This document shows, in pieces, positions 37,430 through 48,460 of a stretch of 64,000 nucleotides of DNA. The DNA lies in assembly GCF_029525555.1 (NCBI RefSeq), contig NZ_JAPDHZ010000003.1, forward strand, positions 930,001 through 994,000, in the 5' to 3' direction. The notes under the pieces were generated by a model that made no database searches, was not told the origin of the DNA, and worked only from the letters and a program-made list of their open reading frames with translations. The DNA comes from Cohnella ginsengisoli (GTDB lineage Bacteria; Bacillota; Bacilli; Paenibacillales; Paenibacillaceae). Each line of letters starts with the position of its first letter. The stretch's first letter is position 1. Both the position numbers and the translations under genes were made by a program.

Positions 37430-38978
37430 CTATTTGTATCCCTGCTGCATCGCGCGATGCGTCGCGTGAAAGGCATCGAACTGCCGCTGCAGCTCCGCGA
37501 CCACATGCTGAATGCCGGCGTCTTTCAGCTTTTGCCTGAATACGTCCATCGTCGCGTCCCAATCCGTCTTTTGGTCGTAGAGCAACGTCAAATATTCCGA
37601 GATGACGACGTCCAGCTGCGCCATTTCCGATTTGATCGGCGAGAGATCGGGGATGAAGCCCAACGTGGGAGAAGGGATCGCTTCTTTATCCCAATTTCTC
37701 AATTGTTCTCCGTATTCCGGAGAGATGTGCTTGCTGAACCGGACGAACCGGATGTCGTTCCAGGCCCAGCTGATCGGCGCGTAGCGCTTGTCCGGCGCGA
37801 TGCGGTCATAAGAGATCGCTTCGTTCTCCAGATTGTAGTGGACGCCCTCGATCCCGTAGGAGAACAGATCGTAATTTTCCTGGCTGCTTCTGATCCAATT
37901 GATGAATGCCACCGCCTCGTTCACGTGCCGGCTGGTGGAGAAGACGGACAAAATGTTGTCGGAGCCCGTGAACAGATACTTCGGCTTTTCCGGATGCAGG
38001 TACACATTCTCCAGCTCGCCCTGCGGCTGCATCGCCTTGAAGGCGTCGATCCGCTCCGTCTGCTTCATGACGACGCTCCAGGTGGCGGCGAACTTCCCTT
38101 CGTTGAAGGCTTTCTCCGGATCGGGAATAGCCGAGGTCGTCGATACGTAGTTTGGCGTATATCCTTTTCTCTGCCACTCGTGAAGCTTGCCTAATATGCT
38201 GGCGAAGAAATCCGAATCGTAAGTGATCTTGACCTGCAGCCGCGGATCGGCAGGATCGATATATACGGGCGAATTCAGGTAATCTCCCGCCAAAAAAAGC
38301 GACGTCGCCGTATTCGCGCAGCAAAAAACGGCCCGAGTCGTAAAAGTAAGGAATCATGTCCGGCTCGTTCTTCGCGACCGCGGCCAGGTAGGCGTCCATG
38401 TCCGCGACGGTCCGGATCTCCGGCAACCCGTACTTTTTGCGAAGGTCCGCGCGAATCTGGACGAAGCTCTGGAATTCCGCGATCGGCATCACGCGGGGAA
38501 TGCCGTAAATCTTCCCGCCCACGGTGACGCTCTGCATCGCATAATCGGGGCTGTTCTTCACGATGCTCCCGCCGTACAGCGACAGGGCGTCGTCCAACGG
38601 TGCCAAGGCTTTCTTGGATACCAGGTTAGCGAGATTGGAAAAAGCGGTTAGCCCGAGATCGTAAGTCTGCCCGGTGGCGTCGAGCAGCCACTCCTTGTTC
38701 CAATATTGGTCGAACGGAACGAACGTGAAGTCGAGCTTGAACGGCAGGCCGTCCGCCGCAAGCTTCGCCTCCACTGCCCCGATCACCTCTTCGAGGCCGG
38801 CGGGCTTGTCGCCGGGAAATAAAAGCCGAAGCGTCGCCGGCTGAAGCGCAGGCTTGGCGGAGCCGGCCGGGGCATGCAGCGGGGCTGAACCGGGAGCCGA
38901 CCGGCCGACCTTGGCGATCGCAAGCGCAAGCGTCGCAAGCAGCAAGAGCGCGATTATAACGGCTATCCCCTTTTTCAT
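37430..38978 (-). CDS. Second LplA-type extracellular solute-binding protein, DUF3502 end (frameshifted)
   Basis: About 515 residues. The N-terminus is a hydrophobic signal or anchor (GIAVIIALLLLATLALAIA) without the lipobox cysteine seen in the neighbouring binding protein. The body is of the LplA/YtcQ class (WNKEWLLDATGQTYDL, YGIPRVMPIAEFQSF, ADMDAYLAAVAKNEPD), and the C-terminal part matches the DUF3502 region (EAVAFINWIRSSQENYDLF, GIEGVHYNLENEA, PISWAWNDIRFVRF). The frame breaks at the seven-A run 38292-38298; six gives GDVAFLAGDYLNSPV. The start at 38978 has only a weak site. It lies between the main binding protein and the esterases in the pectin operon. Confidence 0.82.
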
Positions 38979-39065
38979 TCCGACGCACCGTCCCGCAACC
39001 GTTTTCATCACCATAACACAGGCAAACACATCAGCGCTATCCGCTTGACGTGTTTGCCGATGCCA

Positions 39066-40706
39066 TTATTTGCTGGCCGCCAGATAGCGGTCGTACTGTG
39101 CCTGTCTTCCCTTGATGACGTCCTCGACGCCCATGCCCTTCAACGCTTTGATATACCCGTCGAATTGATCGAGGCTTTCTTTGCCGGTAATGAACTTGAT
39201 CTCCATCTCTTGAACGTACGTATTGATGTCGGGCATGACGGTGTTCTCGACCGAAGCCTCGTCGGCCAGCGCGTAGACGAACGGGAACGGCGCCTTGATG
39301 TATTTTTCCATTTCCTTGTCGAGCTTGGCATGCCACGGCGCCACCAGTACGTCGGTCGCTTCGACGGACTGTTCGATCGGCAGGTTGACGGGATTGATGC
39401 CGAACTTTTGAATGAAGTCGTTGTCCTTGCCCTTCTCGGTGAATTGCTTCTTGCCGTCCACGACTTCGTACGTCTGGCCCTCGAGCCCCCAGGCATAAAT
39501 TTCTTTGGCCTCGTCGCTGCTGGCATAATCCAGGAATTTGAACGCCAGCTCCGGATCCGCGGCATCCTTAGTAACGCCGAATATGCCCGTGATCGGATTG
39601 CGGCCGAGGTAGAACTGATCGCCGTGCGGGCCCTTAAGCGGCGCGATGCCCTTGATTAACGGCTTGCTCCCGTCGTAGTCCGGATACAGCTTGCTGTAGA
39701 CCATCGACGTGTACCAGCTGAAGTTGAAGGTCGCGCCGCTGATGTCCTGCGAGAACTTGGACGTGATCTGATCGGCGGTCGTGCTGGCGTAATCGGACTC
39801 CAGCAGACCCTCCTTGTACAATCCGTTCAGGTAGGCCAGATATTCCTTGTATGCAGGCTCGTAGTAGGAATAATGAACCTTGCCGCCGTCGTCGGCATAG
39901 AAGTTGTTGGACAGGTCCAGCCCGAAGGAAGTGCCGAATGCCATGCCCAGCATTTTCGGATCGACCGTGAAAGGAATCTCGTCCTGCTTGCCGTTGCCGT
40001 TCGGGTCGTCGCTCTTGAACTTGCGCAGCATCTCCGTGAATTCGTCAAGCGTCGTCGGTTCGCTCAGCCCGAGCTTCTCCAGCCATTTGACGTTCACCAT
40101 GAACGTTGGCATATAGTTCTTGGTCACGGCCAGCTGCGGCAGATAGTAAATCTTGCCGTCCGGCGTCGTCAGGCTCGCCTTCAACGCCGGATACTTTTCG
40201 AACAGCTTTTTAATGTTCACGCCGTATTTTTCGATGTAATCGTTCAAAGGCAGGAACAGGCCGCCTTGAATGTTTTTCATCGTCTGGTCCTGGTCCAGCT
40301 GATAGACGATGTCGGGCAAGTCGGAGCCGGCCGCGAGGCGCGGGCTGATGGCGTCCTGATAGGTCGACGGCGACAGCAGGTCCCACTTGACGTTGACGCC
40401 GGCTCTCTTGGCGATTTCTTGAACGATCGGCGCCTTAGCGAGATCTACGTTGTTGGTCCAGGCATTGGTTGCCAGGATGCCGAGCGTGGCGGACTTGTTG
40501 TCGGTGATCGGCCCGCTCCCGGTATAAGCGAAGCCGGCCGGCGCGCTGCCCGCTGCCGTTGCAGACGCCGTCGCGCCGGTTGCCTGCTTCGTCGCTTCCG
40601 CGTTGCCGTTGCCGTTCCCGTTGCCGTTTGCGCAGCCCGCGGCCAGCATCGCGAGCACGGTCGATACCGTTAACAGGCTAGTCGCGCTTTTTACTCTTTT
40701 GTTCAT
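39066..40706 (-). CDS. Extracellular solute-binding lipoprotein, LplA type
   Basis: A 546-residue substrate-binding lipoprotein. Signal peptide MNKRVKSATSLLTVS ... LAAGC with the lipid-bearing cysteine at residue 25, then an Asn/Gly and Ala/Thr-rich linker. Family features include NGNGKQDEIPFTVDPKM, GRNPITGIFGVTKDAADPE, FKFLDYASSDEAKEIYAWG and LEGQTYEVVDGKKQF. It is encoded directly after its two permeases (56-base gap) and is intact, unlike most neighbours. Probable ligand: unsaturated or acetylated rhamnogalacturonan oligosaccharides, inferred from the linked GH105, GH4 and esterase genes. Confidence 0.92.
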   Translation of the reverse strand: MNKRVKSATSLLTVSTVLAMLAAGCANGNGNGNGNAEATKQATGATASATAAGSAPAGFAYTGSGPITDNKSATLGILATNAWTNNVDLAKAPIVQEIAKRAGVNVKWDLLSPSTYQDAISPRLAAGSDLPDIVYQLDQDQTMKNIQGGLFLPLNDYIEKYGVNIKKLFEKYPALKASLTTPDGKIYYLPQLAVTKNYMPTFMVNVKWLEKLGLSEPTTLDEFTEMLRKFKSDDPNGNGKQDEIPFTVDPKMLGMAFGTSFGLDLSNNFYADDGGKVHYSYYEPAYKEYLAYLNGLYKEGLLESDYASTTADQITSKFSQDISGATFNFSWYTSMVYSKLYPDYDGSKPLIKGIAPLKGPHGDQFYLGRNPITGIFGVTKDAADPELAFKFLDYASSDEAKEIYAWGLEGQTYEVVDGKKQFTEKGKDNDFIQKFGINPVNLPIEQSVEATDVLVAPWHAKLDKEMEKYIKAPFPFVYALADEASVENTVMPDINTYVQEMEIKFITGKESLDQFDGYIKALKGMGVEDVIKGRQAQYDRYLAASK

Positions 40707-40762
40707 TGTCCTTGCCCCCTATGAGCGTATGATATTCCGCCAATTTGGCCGCCGGCCGTCCG

Positions 40763-41645
40763 TTATCCCTTGACGGCCCCGAGCGTAATGCCTCTGACGA
40801 AGTACTTCTGGATGAACGGATAAACCATGATGATCGGCAGGATGCTGACGACCACGGAGACGTAGCGTACCTGGAGCGTGGATACGGCGAGCGCCGAGGC
40901 CGTCGTCTCTCCGCCCATCTTCTGCAGAATTTCCGGAGACGCCATGATCAGCACTCTCCGCAAGAAAATTTGCAGCGGCTGCAGGTTTTGATCGCCCAGA
41001 TAGAGCAAAGCGTTAAAGAAATCGTTCCAATGCCCGACCGCATAGTAGAGCGTAAGCACGGCGATCGTCGGCTTCGTGAGCGGAATCGCCATTTTGAACA
41101 GCAGGGTGAAGTCCTTCGCGCCGTCCATGGACGCGCTTTCAAATATTTCGTTCGGAATGTTCTCGAAGGCCGACCGAAGGATCATGATGTTAAACGTGCT
41201 GACAAGTACGGGCAATATCATCGCCCAGCGGCTGTTGTAAAGTCCGAGCTCGGTGATGACCATGTAGATCGGGATCAGTCCCCCCGGAGAAATACATGGT
41301 GAAAGCAATGTAAAAGTTCAGCTTGCGCCGGAGAAAGAACCTTCGCCGCGACAGCGGATAAGCCGCCAGGCAAGTCGCCACCACGTTGAAGACCGTTCCG
41401 ACGACCGTGTAATAGATGGTATTGCCGTAGGCGCGCCATAGCTCCGGATACTGAAGGACCATTTTGTAGCCGTCAAGGCTGAGGTCGACCGGGAACAGGG
41501 TAATCATTTTTTTGTTGATCGCGTCCACCGAGCTAAGGGAGATGCTGATCACGTAAATAAAAGGATACAAAGTAACGAGAATCGCCAACACCGTGATGAA
41601 ATGCACCAATAGGACGTAGCTGCGATCCGCGAAAGACTGTTTCAC
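40763..41645 (-). CDS. Carbohydrate ABC transporter permease, LplC/YtcP type (frameshifted)
   Basis: About 293 residues in two frames. The 5' part from the ATG at 41645 reads MKQSFADRSYVLLVHFITV and the first helices to FTMYFSGG; the 3' part continues LIPIYMVITELGLYNS, contains the EAA loop (FESASMDGAKDFTLLFKMAIPL) and ends GITLGAVKG, the classic LplC ending. Five instead of six C at 41280-41285 restores FSGGLIPIY. It follows the partner permease by 40 bases. Confidence 0.88.
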
Positions 41646-41685
41646 GGCGTCCTCCTTTCCGCTGCTCCGGGATGCCGGTTTGTCT

Positions 41686-42604
41686 TTACCATAGCGACAT
41701 GTCGTTCATGCGGCGGCTCATCGCGTTGGCCAAGTAGACGAGCGCGAAGCTTATCACCGAGTTGAACAAGCCTACGGCCGTCGCGAAGCTGAAGTTCTGC
41801 GACTCGATCCCTTGTCTGTAGACGTAGGTGGAGATGACGTCCGCCGTCTCGTAGGTCGCGCCGTTGTACAGCAGGTATACCTTCTCGAAGTTGACGCTCA
41901 TGATCCCGCCGACGGAGAGCAGCAGCAGGATGACGATCGTCGGCTTCAAGCTCGGCAGCGTCAGGTGCCACATCTCCTGGAACTTGTTGACGCCGTCGAT
42001 TTTGCCGGAATCGTACATCTCCTGGTCGATCCCCATGATGGCCGCGATATAGATGATGGAGCTGAAGCCGAACGACTGCCAGATCCCGGACGCGGTGAAG
42101 ATCGACCGGAACCACTCGGGCGCCATCATGAAGTTGATCTTCTCCATGCCGAGCTTGACCAGCCATGCGTTCACGACGCCGTCGGTCGGAGACAGGAAGT
42201 TGACGATCATGCCCACGATGACGACGGTCGATATAAAATGCGGCAAATACGTCACGGTCTGCGCGAACCGTTTGAACGCGCCGTTCTTGATCTCCACGAC
42301 GCAGATGGCGAACAAAATGGGAATCCAGAATCCGAATACAAGCGGATAAAAGGCCATTAAAAACGTGTTTCGCAGCAGCCGGAAAAAGTACCGGGAGTGC
42401 ACGAATTGCTCGAACCACCGCAGACCGACCCAGTCTCCCCCCGAAGATCCCGTGTCCAGGCAGGAAGTTTTTGAAAGCGATTACGACTCCCGGCATCGGC
42501 AAGTAGCAAAAGATGAAGTAATACAAGAAAATCGGCAGAAACATAAGAATGAGCAGCTTATCCCGGCGAATCAGCTTCATTAACGGTATTCCTTTGTTAT
42601 CCAC
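41686..42604 (-). CDS. Carbohydrate ABC transporter permease, LplB/YteP type (frameshifted)
   Basis: About 305 residues. It starts at the GTG at 42604 with GGAGG 6 bases ahead; the frame reads DNKGIPLMKLIRRDKLLIL, then YLPMPGVVIAFKNFLPGHG. After the break the sequence continues DWVGLRWFEQFVHSRYFFRL to the EAA loop (MYDSGKIDGVNKFQEMWHL) and the typical end SRRMNDMSLW. The break is the six-C run 42437-42442; five restores IFGGDWVGLRW. It is the first gene of the pectin transporter operon. Confidence 0.88.
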
Positions 42605-42751
42605 GCCCTACCTCCTTTCTTCCCGTGTCTTATGCTCAAATTCTAGCAAAGACGCCGGCTTGCCTAAATCCAACATTCTTTCGATCTCTGTTCCTTTTTT
42701 TACGTCACTTTTTACGGGGCTTGCCGAGGCGGCATCGGGGAAAAAGGGATG

Positions 42752-42779
42752 AAAAAAAGAGCCTTCGAAGGAGGCTCTT
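42752..42779 (-). terminator. Rho-independent terminator after the YesM-like kinase gene
   Basis: Stem AAGAGCC / GGCTCTT, with pairing continuing into the loop, followed on the minus strand by seven T residues. It separates the two-component genes from the transporter genes downstream. Confidence 0.85.
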
Positions 42780-42783
42780 GCGA

Positions 42784-44475
42784 TCAATCGCCGGATGAAT
42801 TCGGCGCCCGGAATTTAGGGAACTTGATATAAACGGTCGTACCCTCGCCGGGCGTGCCGCGAATCCAAACGCCGTAAGCCGCGCCGAATCGGATCTGTAT
42901 CCGGTCGTGAACGTTCTTTAGCCCGTACCCGGCCGTGGAGCTGGACGTCAGCACCTCTTCTGCCAGCTCCTCGCGAATGCCCGGGCCGTTGTCCGCGACC
43001 TCGAACGTCATGTCGTCGCCTTCGGCTTGGCCGCGCAGCGCGATCCGGCCCCGGCGGCTGCCCTTGCGAAGCTGATCGATGCCATGTTCAAGCGCGTTTT
43101 CAAGAATCGGCTGGAACACGATGTTGATCATGTCGTATTGCAGCAGTTCTTCCTCGACGTCGCACGCGAAGTCGAAATTGTAATTGTGCATGATAAGCTG
43201 AATCTGCATATAAGCCGTTGCGTTTTCCAGTTCGCTCGCGACGGAGATGATGCTTTTCCCTTTGTTCAGCACCGCCCGGTAGAACCGGGATACCGAATTC
43301 GTAATCTGGCTGATCTCCATCGCGTCGATCTCGAGCGCCTTCCAATTGATAATGGACAGCGTATTGTACAGGAAATGAGGATTGATCTGCGTCTGCAGCG
43401 CCCTGAGCTCGGCCTCCTTTTGCGTGATCTTGCTCTGGTACACCTCTTCGATCAGCCTGTTGACGTTCGCCAGCATGTGGCCGAATTTGTTCGTCAACTG
43501 GCCGATCTCGTCCCGCGCGGAACTGCTGACGCTGATCTTCAGATTGCCGGTCTCGACCATCGTCATTTTCTTGTTCAGGCTGATGATGCGCTTGACGAAG
43601 CCGTTCGAGAACAAGCCGATGATGAAGATCAGCACGCCTATGCAAATGACGACGATAAGCGCGGTCGCATTGACGATGCTGGTGGCATCGACCGACAAGC
43701 TCTTTTTCGGCGCGAAGCAGACCAGGCGCCACCCCGTCTCGGGAATTTCCTTCGTCATATAAACATAGTCGCCGCGGTCGGCCGTATCCGTCCGCTCGAG
43801 CTTTTCGTAGGCGGAATAGAGCGTCCGGCCCTGTCGGTCCTCGATTCGGATGCCGTAGGCCTCGGTCTGCACCTCGGTCAAACCGTGCAGCATGCTGTCC
43901 GCATCGATGCTGAGAAATAATAGCGCGGTCCGGGGCGTACCGTCCCGGGGCGGCTCGTCCGCTTCGAACGGACGTACCGCGAATAGCTTGCCGTTGACCA
44001 AATTCCACTTCGTGGAGCCGGCATCTCCAAGCCCCTCTGCCCACGGCATCCGATCCAGCAGCGCAATGGGCAGGATATATTCCCCGCGCAAGATATCGCT
44101 ATTGTCCGTGAACACCGAGATCTGCAGCAAGTCTTTATTAAAACTGAGAATATTGCTGAAAAACGGATCCACGTAATCGCGGTAAAGCACCGGAAAATTG
44201 GCCGGATTCGTCATAAAAATCTGCCGGAACACGATATTCTGCGTAATGGAATTAATGACGGACTCGTATTGCCCGCTCCTGTAGTTGATCGTCGTCGCGA
44301 TCTGGCCGATCGATCCGTCGAGATTCTGCTCGGCCTGCCGCAGCAGGAACCGGCTTGCCTGATTGTAGGAAAAAGTCCCGAGCGCCAGCAACGGGATAAT
44401 GGAAACGACGATATAGGATATGATCAGCTTCTGCTTAAAGCGCAGGTTTTTGAACCGGGTCAGCAGCAACGCCAT
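42784..44475 (-). CDS. Sensor histidine kinase, YesM type
   Basis: A 563-residue membrane kinase. First helix KLIISYIVVSIIPLLALGTF, a roughly 230-residue extracellular sensor, second helix ATALIVVICIGVLIFIIGL, then HAMP. The phospho-acceptor histidine is in QTQINPHFLYNTLSIINWK, the N box is FQPILENALEHGI and the G boxes are DNGPGI and GYGLKNVHDRI. It begins one base after the stop of the response regulator gene, so both are made together. By analogy with B. subtilis YesMN it probably senses pectic oligosaccharides or the loaded binding protein. Confidence 0.92.
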   Translation of the reverse strand: MALLLTRFKNLRFKQKLIISYIVVSIIPLLALGTFSYNQASRFLLRQAEQNLDGSIGQIATTINYRSGQYESVINSITQNIVFRQIFMTNPANFPVLYRDYVDPFFSNILSFNKDLLQISVFTDNSDILRGEYILPIALLDRMPWAEGLGDAGSTKWNLVNGKLFAVRPFEADEPPRDGTPRTALLFLSIDADSMLHGLTEVQTEAYGIRIEDRQGRTLYSAYEKLERTDTADRGDYVYMTKEIPETGWRLVCFAPKKSLSVDATSIVNATALIVVICIGVLIFIIGLFSNGFVKRIISLNKKMTMVETGNLKISVSSSARDEIGQLTNKFGHMLANVNRLIEEVYQSKITQKEAELRALQTQINPHFLYNTLSIINWKALEIDAMEISQITNSVSRFYRAVLNKGKSIISVASELENATAYMQIQLIMHNYNFDFACDVEEELLQYDMINIVFQPILENALEHGIDQLRKGSRRGRIALRGQAEGDDMTFEVADNGPGIREELAEEVLTSSSTAGYGLKNVHDRIQIRFGAAYGVWIRGTPGEGTTVYIKFPKFRAPNSSGD

Positions 44476-44476
44476 G

Positions 44477-46017
44477 TCAGCGCCTCGTCTCTCTGAATTT
44501 GGCGGGGCTGATGCCGTGATGATTTTTAAATATTTTGCAAAAGTACGAATCGTTCAAGAATCCGACCTTGGCGCCGATGTCCGCGATGGTCATGTTGGTA
44601 TGGCGAAGGAGCTCGGCCGCCTTGAGCATCCGTACCTTCGTGATGTATTTGACGAGCGTCAGACCCGCCTCTTTGTTGAAGAGGTAGCTGAGATAAGTTT
44701 GGGTCAGGAATACCCGCTCGGCTAGCCATCCGAGTCCGATATCCTCCATATAGTGATCTTCGATCAGCCTTTTGACGTCGTCGATCACCTTCTTGGTATC
44801 CGGGGGGGATTGGCTTCGCCAGGCATCTGGAGCAGGTCCATCAGACGGTACAAGTGCGACTTGAGCGCGGACAAGGACCTGCATCCGAAAATCTCTTCTA
44901 CGTAGGGCTTGAACGCGAGAACGTCGCGCTCTCCTGCGGCTAACAACACCCGCTTGGCCAATTCCGTGCAGAGGTACTTGACGAATATGGCCGAATGGCG
45001 CCCGTTGCCCTCGATTGTCTTAAAGAACAATTCGACGCCCTTCCTGAACCCGAAGTCGTCCTTGGCATCCATGTGCCAGTTGATCGTCTCCATCAGCTTG
45101 GGAAGCGCGTCGGACAAGTCCCGGTTCGCGAGACGCTCGTCGGTGAACAGCACCGTGCTTTCCTGGAAAAAAAACTTTTCCTCCAGCGTACGCTCCATGC
45201 TTGCGAACTCGTCGGCTATCGCCGTAACATCGGCTACCGGCCGGCCCATAACAAGATTTACGTTGCGTCCGTACAGTTCCGTCCACGCTTGCATGAGCCG
45301 ATCGCCAAGCGCGCTGAGCGCCTCGAAGCCTTCTTGACCGGGCGTCCGGAATAGGAGCAGTACGCTCTGGCTCTCGTTCAGGTTGACGATCTCGAAGCCC
45401 GAAGGGATCAACGATTGGACGGACGCGGGGAAACGGTCGTGATCCTCGGCGAACACGGGCCCGTCCACGTCCACGAGAATCATCTGGATGCCGCTGCCGG
45501 GTATTGCGATGCCTGCCTGCGCCAACTGCTCCGCCGTGACGTCCCGGCCGCCGATCAAGCCGAGCAGCACATTTTCCTTTTCATGCTCCATCCCTTTGTG
45601 ATAGCCGGCCAGCATCATCCGGCTGCGCTCCCGCTCCGCCTGCTGTTTCTTGCAATGCGCGATCACGCTCTCGAATTCTCGGACGAAGTCGTTCACGTCG
45701 ATCGGCTTGAGCAAATAAGCGAATATATGATACTGGATCGCCTGCTGCGCGTACTCGAACTCGCCGAAGGCGCTGAATATAATCATATGGATGTCCGGGT
45801 ACAGCTCCCGAGCTCGGCGGCACAGCTCCAGCCCGTCCATGAACGGCATCTTGATGTCCGTGAATAAAATATCGATCGGGCGGGACGCCAGAATCTCCAA
45901 AGCTTCCTCGCCATTCTCGGCTTCCGCGGCTTCCAGTTCCAGCCCGTACTTCTGAATCAACCGCGTGATGCCTTTCCGCTCGATATGCTCGTCGTCCACG
46001 ATCAGTATCTGGAACAC
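44477..46017 (-). CDS. AraC-type response regulator, YesN type (frameshifted)
   Basis: About 514 residues. It starts at the GTG at 46017 (GGGAGGGG 6 bases ahead). The receiver domain is complete: acidic pocket LIVDDEH, phosphorylation site FTDIKMPFMDG, switch lysine LLKPIDV. A middle linker domain follows, and the end is an AraC DNA-binding domain (LTQTYLSYLFNKEAGLTLV and IGAKVGFLNDSYFCKIFKN). The frame breaks before that domain at the seven-G run 44802-44808; eight would join PPPDTKKVIDDVKRL to the receiver part. If the shift is real, the protein cannot bind DNA. Partner of the kinase encoded next. Confidence 0.88.
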
Positions 46018-46106
46018 CGCGAACCCCTCCCTTGTTCCCATCATAACAAGCGGAGCGCCCTTGTGGATACAGAACTCCGCCTTGTCAGGCGGAGTTAAAC
46101 ATTGCC

Positions 46107-47216
46107 TTATTGCGCTTCGATCTCCAGACAGGCGCTCACGAAGGGACCGAAACCTTTGGGATCGTCTCTCCGCTGCGGCTCGCTCACATAATAATCGAAC
46201 GATCCGTCCCTGTACGGCCGCCCTCCCAGGCCGGCGACGCTGCAGATCCGTCCCAGATGCAGGCTGGCGTCGGGATCGCTTTCGACGCACAGGTCAAGGA
46301 GCCCTCTGAAGCCTTTCCTTGCCGATTCGGCAGCGGATTCGCCCAAATATCCGTTGCGCGCCCCTTTGGCGAATGCGTAAACGAACATTGCCGAACCCGA
46401 CGCTTCTAAATAGTTCCCCGTTCTGGCTTCCTGATCCGTCACCTGATACCACAATCCCGTATCCGCATCCTGCGCGCGGATGATCGCCTCCGCCAATCTG
46501 TAAAACAGGCCGACGATCAGTCCGCGCTTCGGATGGTCCGGCGGCAGATCGTCCAGCACGTCGACGACCGCCATGACGTACCAGCCCATCGCGCGGCTCC
46601 AGAAATTCGGCGAACAGCCGGTAGAACGGTTGGCCCAAGCCTGTTCGCCGCTCTCGTCCCAGCCGTGGTAGAGCAAGCCCGTCTGCGGATCGCGGGCGTG
46701 CCGTTCCATGAGCAGAATCTCGTGCGCCGCCTCGTCGTACCATTGCGGGCATTCGAACATTCGCGCATATCGGGTCAGGAACGGCGAAGTCATATAAACG
46801 CCGTCGAGCCACATTTGGTACGGATAAATTTTTTTGTGCCACAATCCGCCCTCGCTCGTGCGCGGATGACTTTTCATCTGCGTCATGAGCGTCTCGATGG
46901 CGAGGCGATATTTCTCTTCTTTTGTTTGCTCGTACAGGAAAAACAAAGACTTGCCCTGATTAATCTGGTCCACGTTGTATTCTTCCAGCCGGTACGTGTC
47001 GATCGTGCCGTCGGCCCGTACGAACAAATCCATATTCAGCCGGATATAATCGAAGTATCGCCCATCGCCCGTTTTCCGCCATAAGCGTTCGAGCGCGGTC
47101 AGCATGCAGCCGTTTTCGTAGTTCCAGCTTCTCGTTCGCTGGAAGGGCATATCGGACACAAGCGGATACTGCTTCAAGAATGAATCTGACATCCGAACGG
47201 ACCATTCCGCCGTCAT
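46107..47216 (-). CDS. Unsaturated rhamnogalacturonyl hydrolase, GH105/GH88 (YteR/YesR type)
   Basis: A 369-residue cytosolic hydrolase that would remove the unsaturated galacturonyl residue left by rhamnogalacturonan lyases. The (alpha/alpha)6 barrel pattern is clear, with NYENGCMLTALERLW near the N-terminus, the likely catalytic aspartate in MWLDGVYMTSPFL, NRSTGCSPNFWSRAMGWYVM and ASGSAMFVYAFAKGA. There is no signal peptide, so substrates must be imported. GCGGAGG precedes the ATG. It lies upstream of the YesMN genes, in the same direction as the pectin transporter. Confidence 0.9.
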   Translation of the reverse strand: MTAEWSVRMSDSFLKQYPLVSDMPFQRTRSWNYENGCMLTALERLWRKTGDGRYFDYIRLNMDLFVRADGTIDTYRLEEYNVDQINQGKSLFFLYEQTKEEKYRLAIETLMTQMKSHPRTSEGGLWHKKIYPYQMWLDGVYMTSPFLTRYARMFECPQWYDEAAHEILLMERHARDPQTGLLYHGWDESGEQAWANRSTGCSPNFWSRAMGWYVMAVVDVLDDLPPDHPKRGLIVGLFYRLAEAIIRAQDADTGLWYQVTDQEARTGNYLEASGSAMFVYAFAKGARNGYLGESAAESARKGFRGLLDLCVESDPDASLHLGRICSVAGLGGRPYRDGSFDYYVSEPQRRDDPKGFGPFVSACLEIEAQ

Positions 47217-47420
47217 ACGCGCACCTCCGCAGCCAATGATTCAACCAAACGGTTCGATCCAAATCGCAATCCAATTTTAGCAGAACGCCCTCGACGCCGA
47301 CATTCAAGATTTGTTAGATTGATGTTCTTTTTTTTACGTTTATTCCTCAAGGACAGCAATTCATGAGAAACGCCGCCCATCCAGCCCTGATAAAATAAAA
47401 GCAAAAAGGAGGCTATTGCG

Positions 47421-48353
47421 ATGAATGAAGCTACCGCAAGCTCATCCGCGCCCCGCATCGTCCCGCATCTGTGGTTCGACAAAGAGGCCAGGGAAGCAGC
47501 GACATTTTACAGTACCGTGTTCCCCGAATCTGCCGTCACGAGCGCGACGACGCTTCGCGACACGCCTTCCGGCGATGCCGAACTCGTGTCGTTTACGATC
47601 TGGGGCACGCCCTTCATGGCGATCTCCGCAGGCCCGCTATTCAAGTTCAATCCGTCCGTCTCGTTTATCGTGAACTTCGATCCGTCCCGGGAGAGCCGCG
47701 CGCGCGAGCTGCTGGGCGAGACATGGGACAAGCTCGCCGAGGACGGCACGGCGCTCATGCCGCTGGGCGAGTATCCGTTCAGCGCGCGATTCGGGTGGAT
47801 CCGGGACAAGTACGGCGTGACGTGGCAGCTCATGCTGACCAATCCGGAAGGAGAGCCCCGTCCGACGATCATCCCGTCCCTGATGTTCACCGGGGACAAC
47901 GCAGGCAGAGCGGAGGAAGCGCGCGAGCTTTACTTGTCCGTATTCGAGCGTTCGCGTCCAGGACAGCTGCAACGCTACGGTCCGGGCATGGCGCCGGATA
48001 AGGAAGGCACGGTCATGTTCAGCGACTTTATGGCGGAAAATACCTGGCTGACCGCGATGGACAGCGCGCACAGCCACGGCTTCACCTTCAACGAGGCGGT
48101 CTCCCTGCTCGTTCGCTGCGACACGCAGGCCGAGATCGACGCTTATTGGAGCGGATTGTCCGCCGTCCCCGAGGCCGAGTCCTGCGGCTGGCTCAAGGAC
48201 AAGTTCGGCCTGTCGTGGCAGATCGCGCCCGCCGCGATGGAGGACATGATGAGCAGCGGCACGCCAGAGCAGATCGAACGCGTGACCAAGGCTTTCATGC
48301 CGATGAAGAAGCTCGACATCGCGAAGCTGGAGCAGGCTTACCGCGGCGACTGA
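47421..48353 (+). CDS. VOC-family protein, two PhnB-like domains
   Basis: A 310-residue protein with two copies of the PhnB/3-demethylubiquinone-methyltransferase-like fold. The first (residues 10-135) begins RIVPHLWFDKEAREAATFY and has FTIWGTPFMAISAGP; the second begins TIIPSLMFTGDNAGRAEEA and ends CGWLKDKFGLSWQIAP. Proteins of this type often lack known activity despite the methyltransferase name, and may bind small molecules or confer resistance. AAAGGAGG lies 8 bases ahead of the ATG. It stands alone, opposite in direction to the pectin genes. Confidence 0.88.
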   Translation: MNEATASSSAPRIVPHLWFDKEAREAATFYSTVFPESAVTSATTLRDTPSGDAELVSFTIWGTPFMAISAGPLFKFNPSVSFIVNFDPSRESRARELLGETWDKLAEDGTALMPLGEYPFSARFGWIRDKYGVTWQLMLTNPEGEPRPTIIPSLMFTGDNAGRAEEARELYLSVFERSRPGQLQRYGPGMAPDKEGTVMFSDFMAENTWLTAMDSAHSHGFTFNEAVSLLVRCDTQAEIDAYWSGLSAVPEAESCGWLKDKFGLSWQIAPAAMEDMMSSGTPEQIERVTKAFMPMKKLDIAKLEQAYRGD

Positions 48354-48401
48354 TGCGATACCGATCGGAAATGAAGTTCGTTGAGGGCGTACCAAAACAA
48401 A

Positions 48402-48430
48402 AACCGCAAAGCCGACAAGGCTTCGCGGTT
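48402..48430. terminator. Bidirectional terminator between VOC and GH4 genes
   Basis: Stem AACCGCAAAGCC / GGCTTCGCGGTT around GACAA, with T-rich DNA on the plus side and A-rich DNA on the other, serving the two convergent genes. Confidence 0.8.
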
Positions 48431-48460
48431 CTTGTTTTTGGAGTGGCTTGGGCGCCGCTC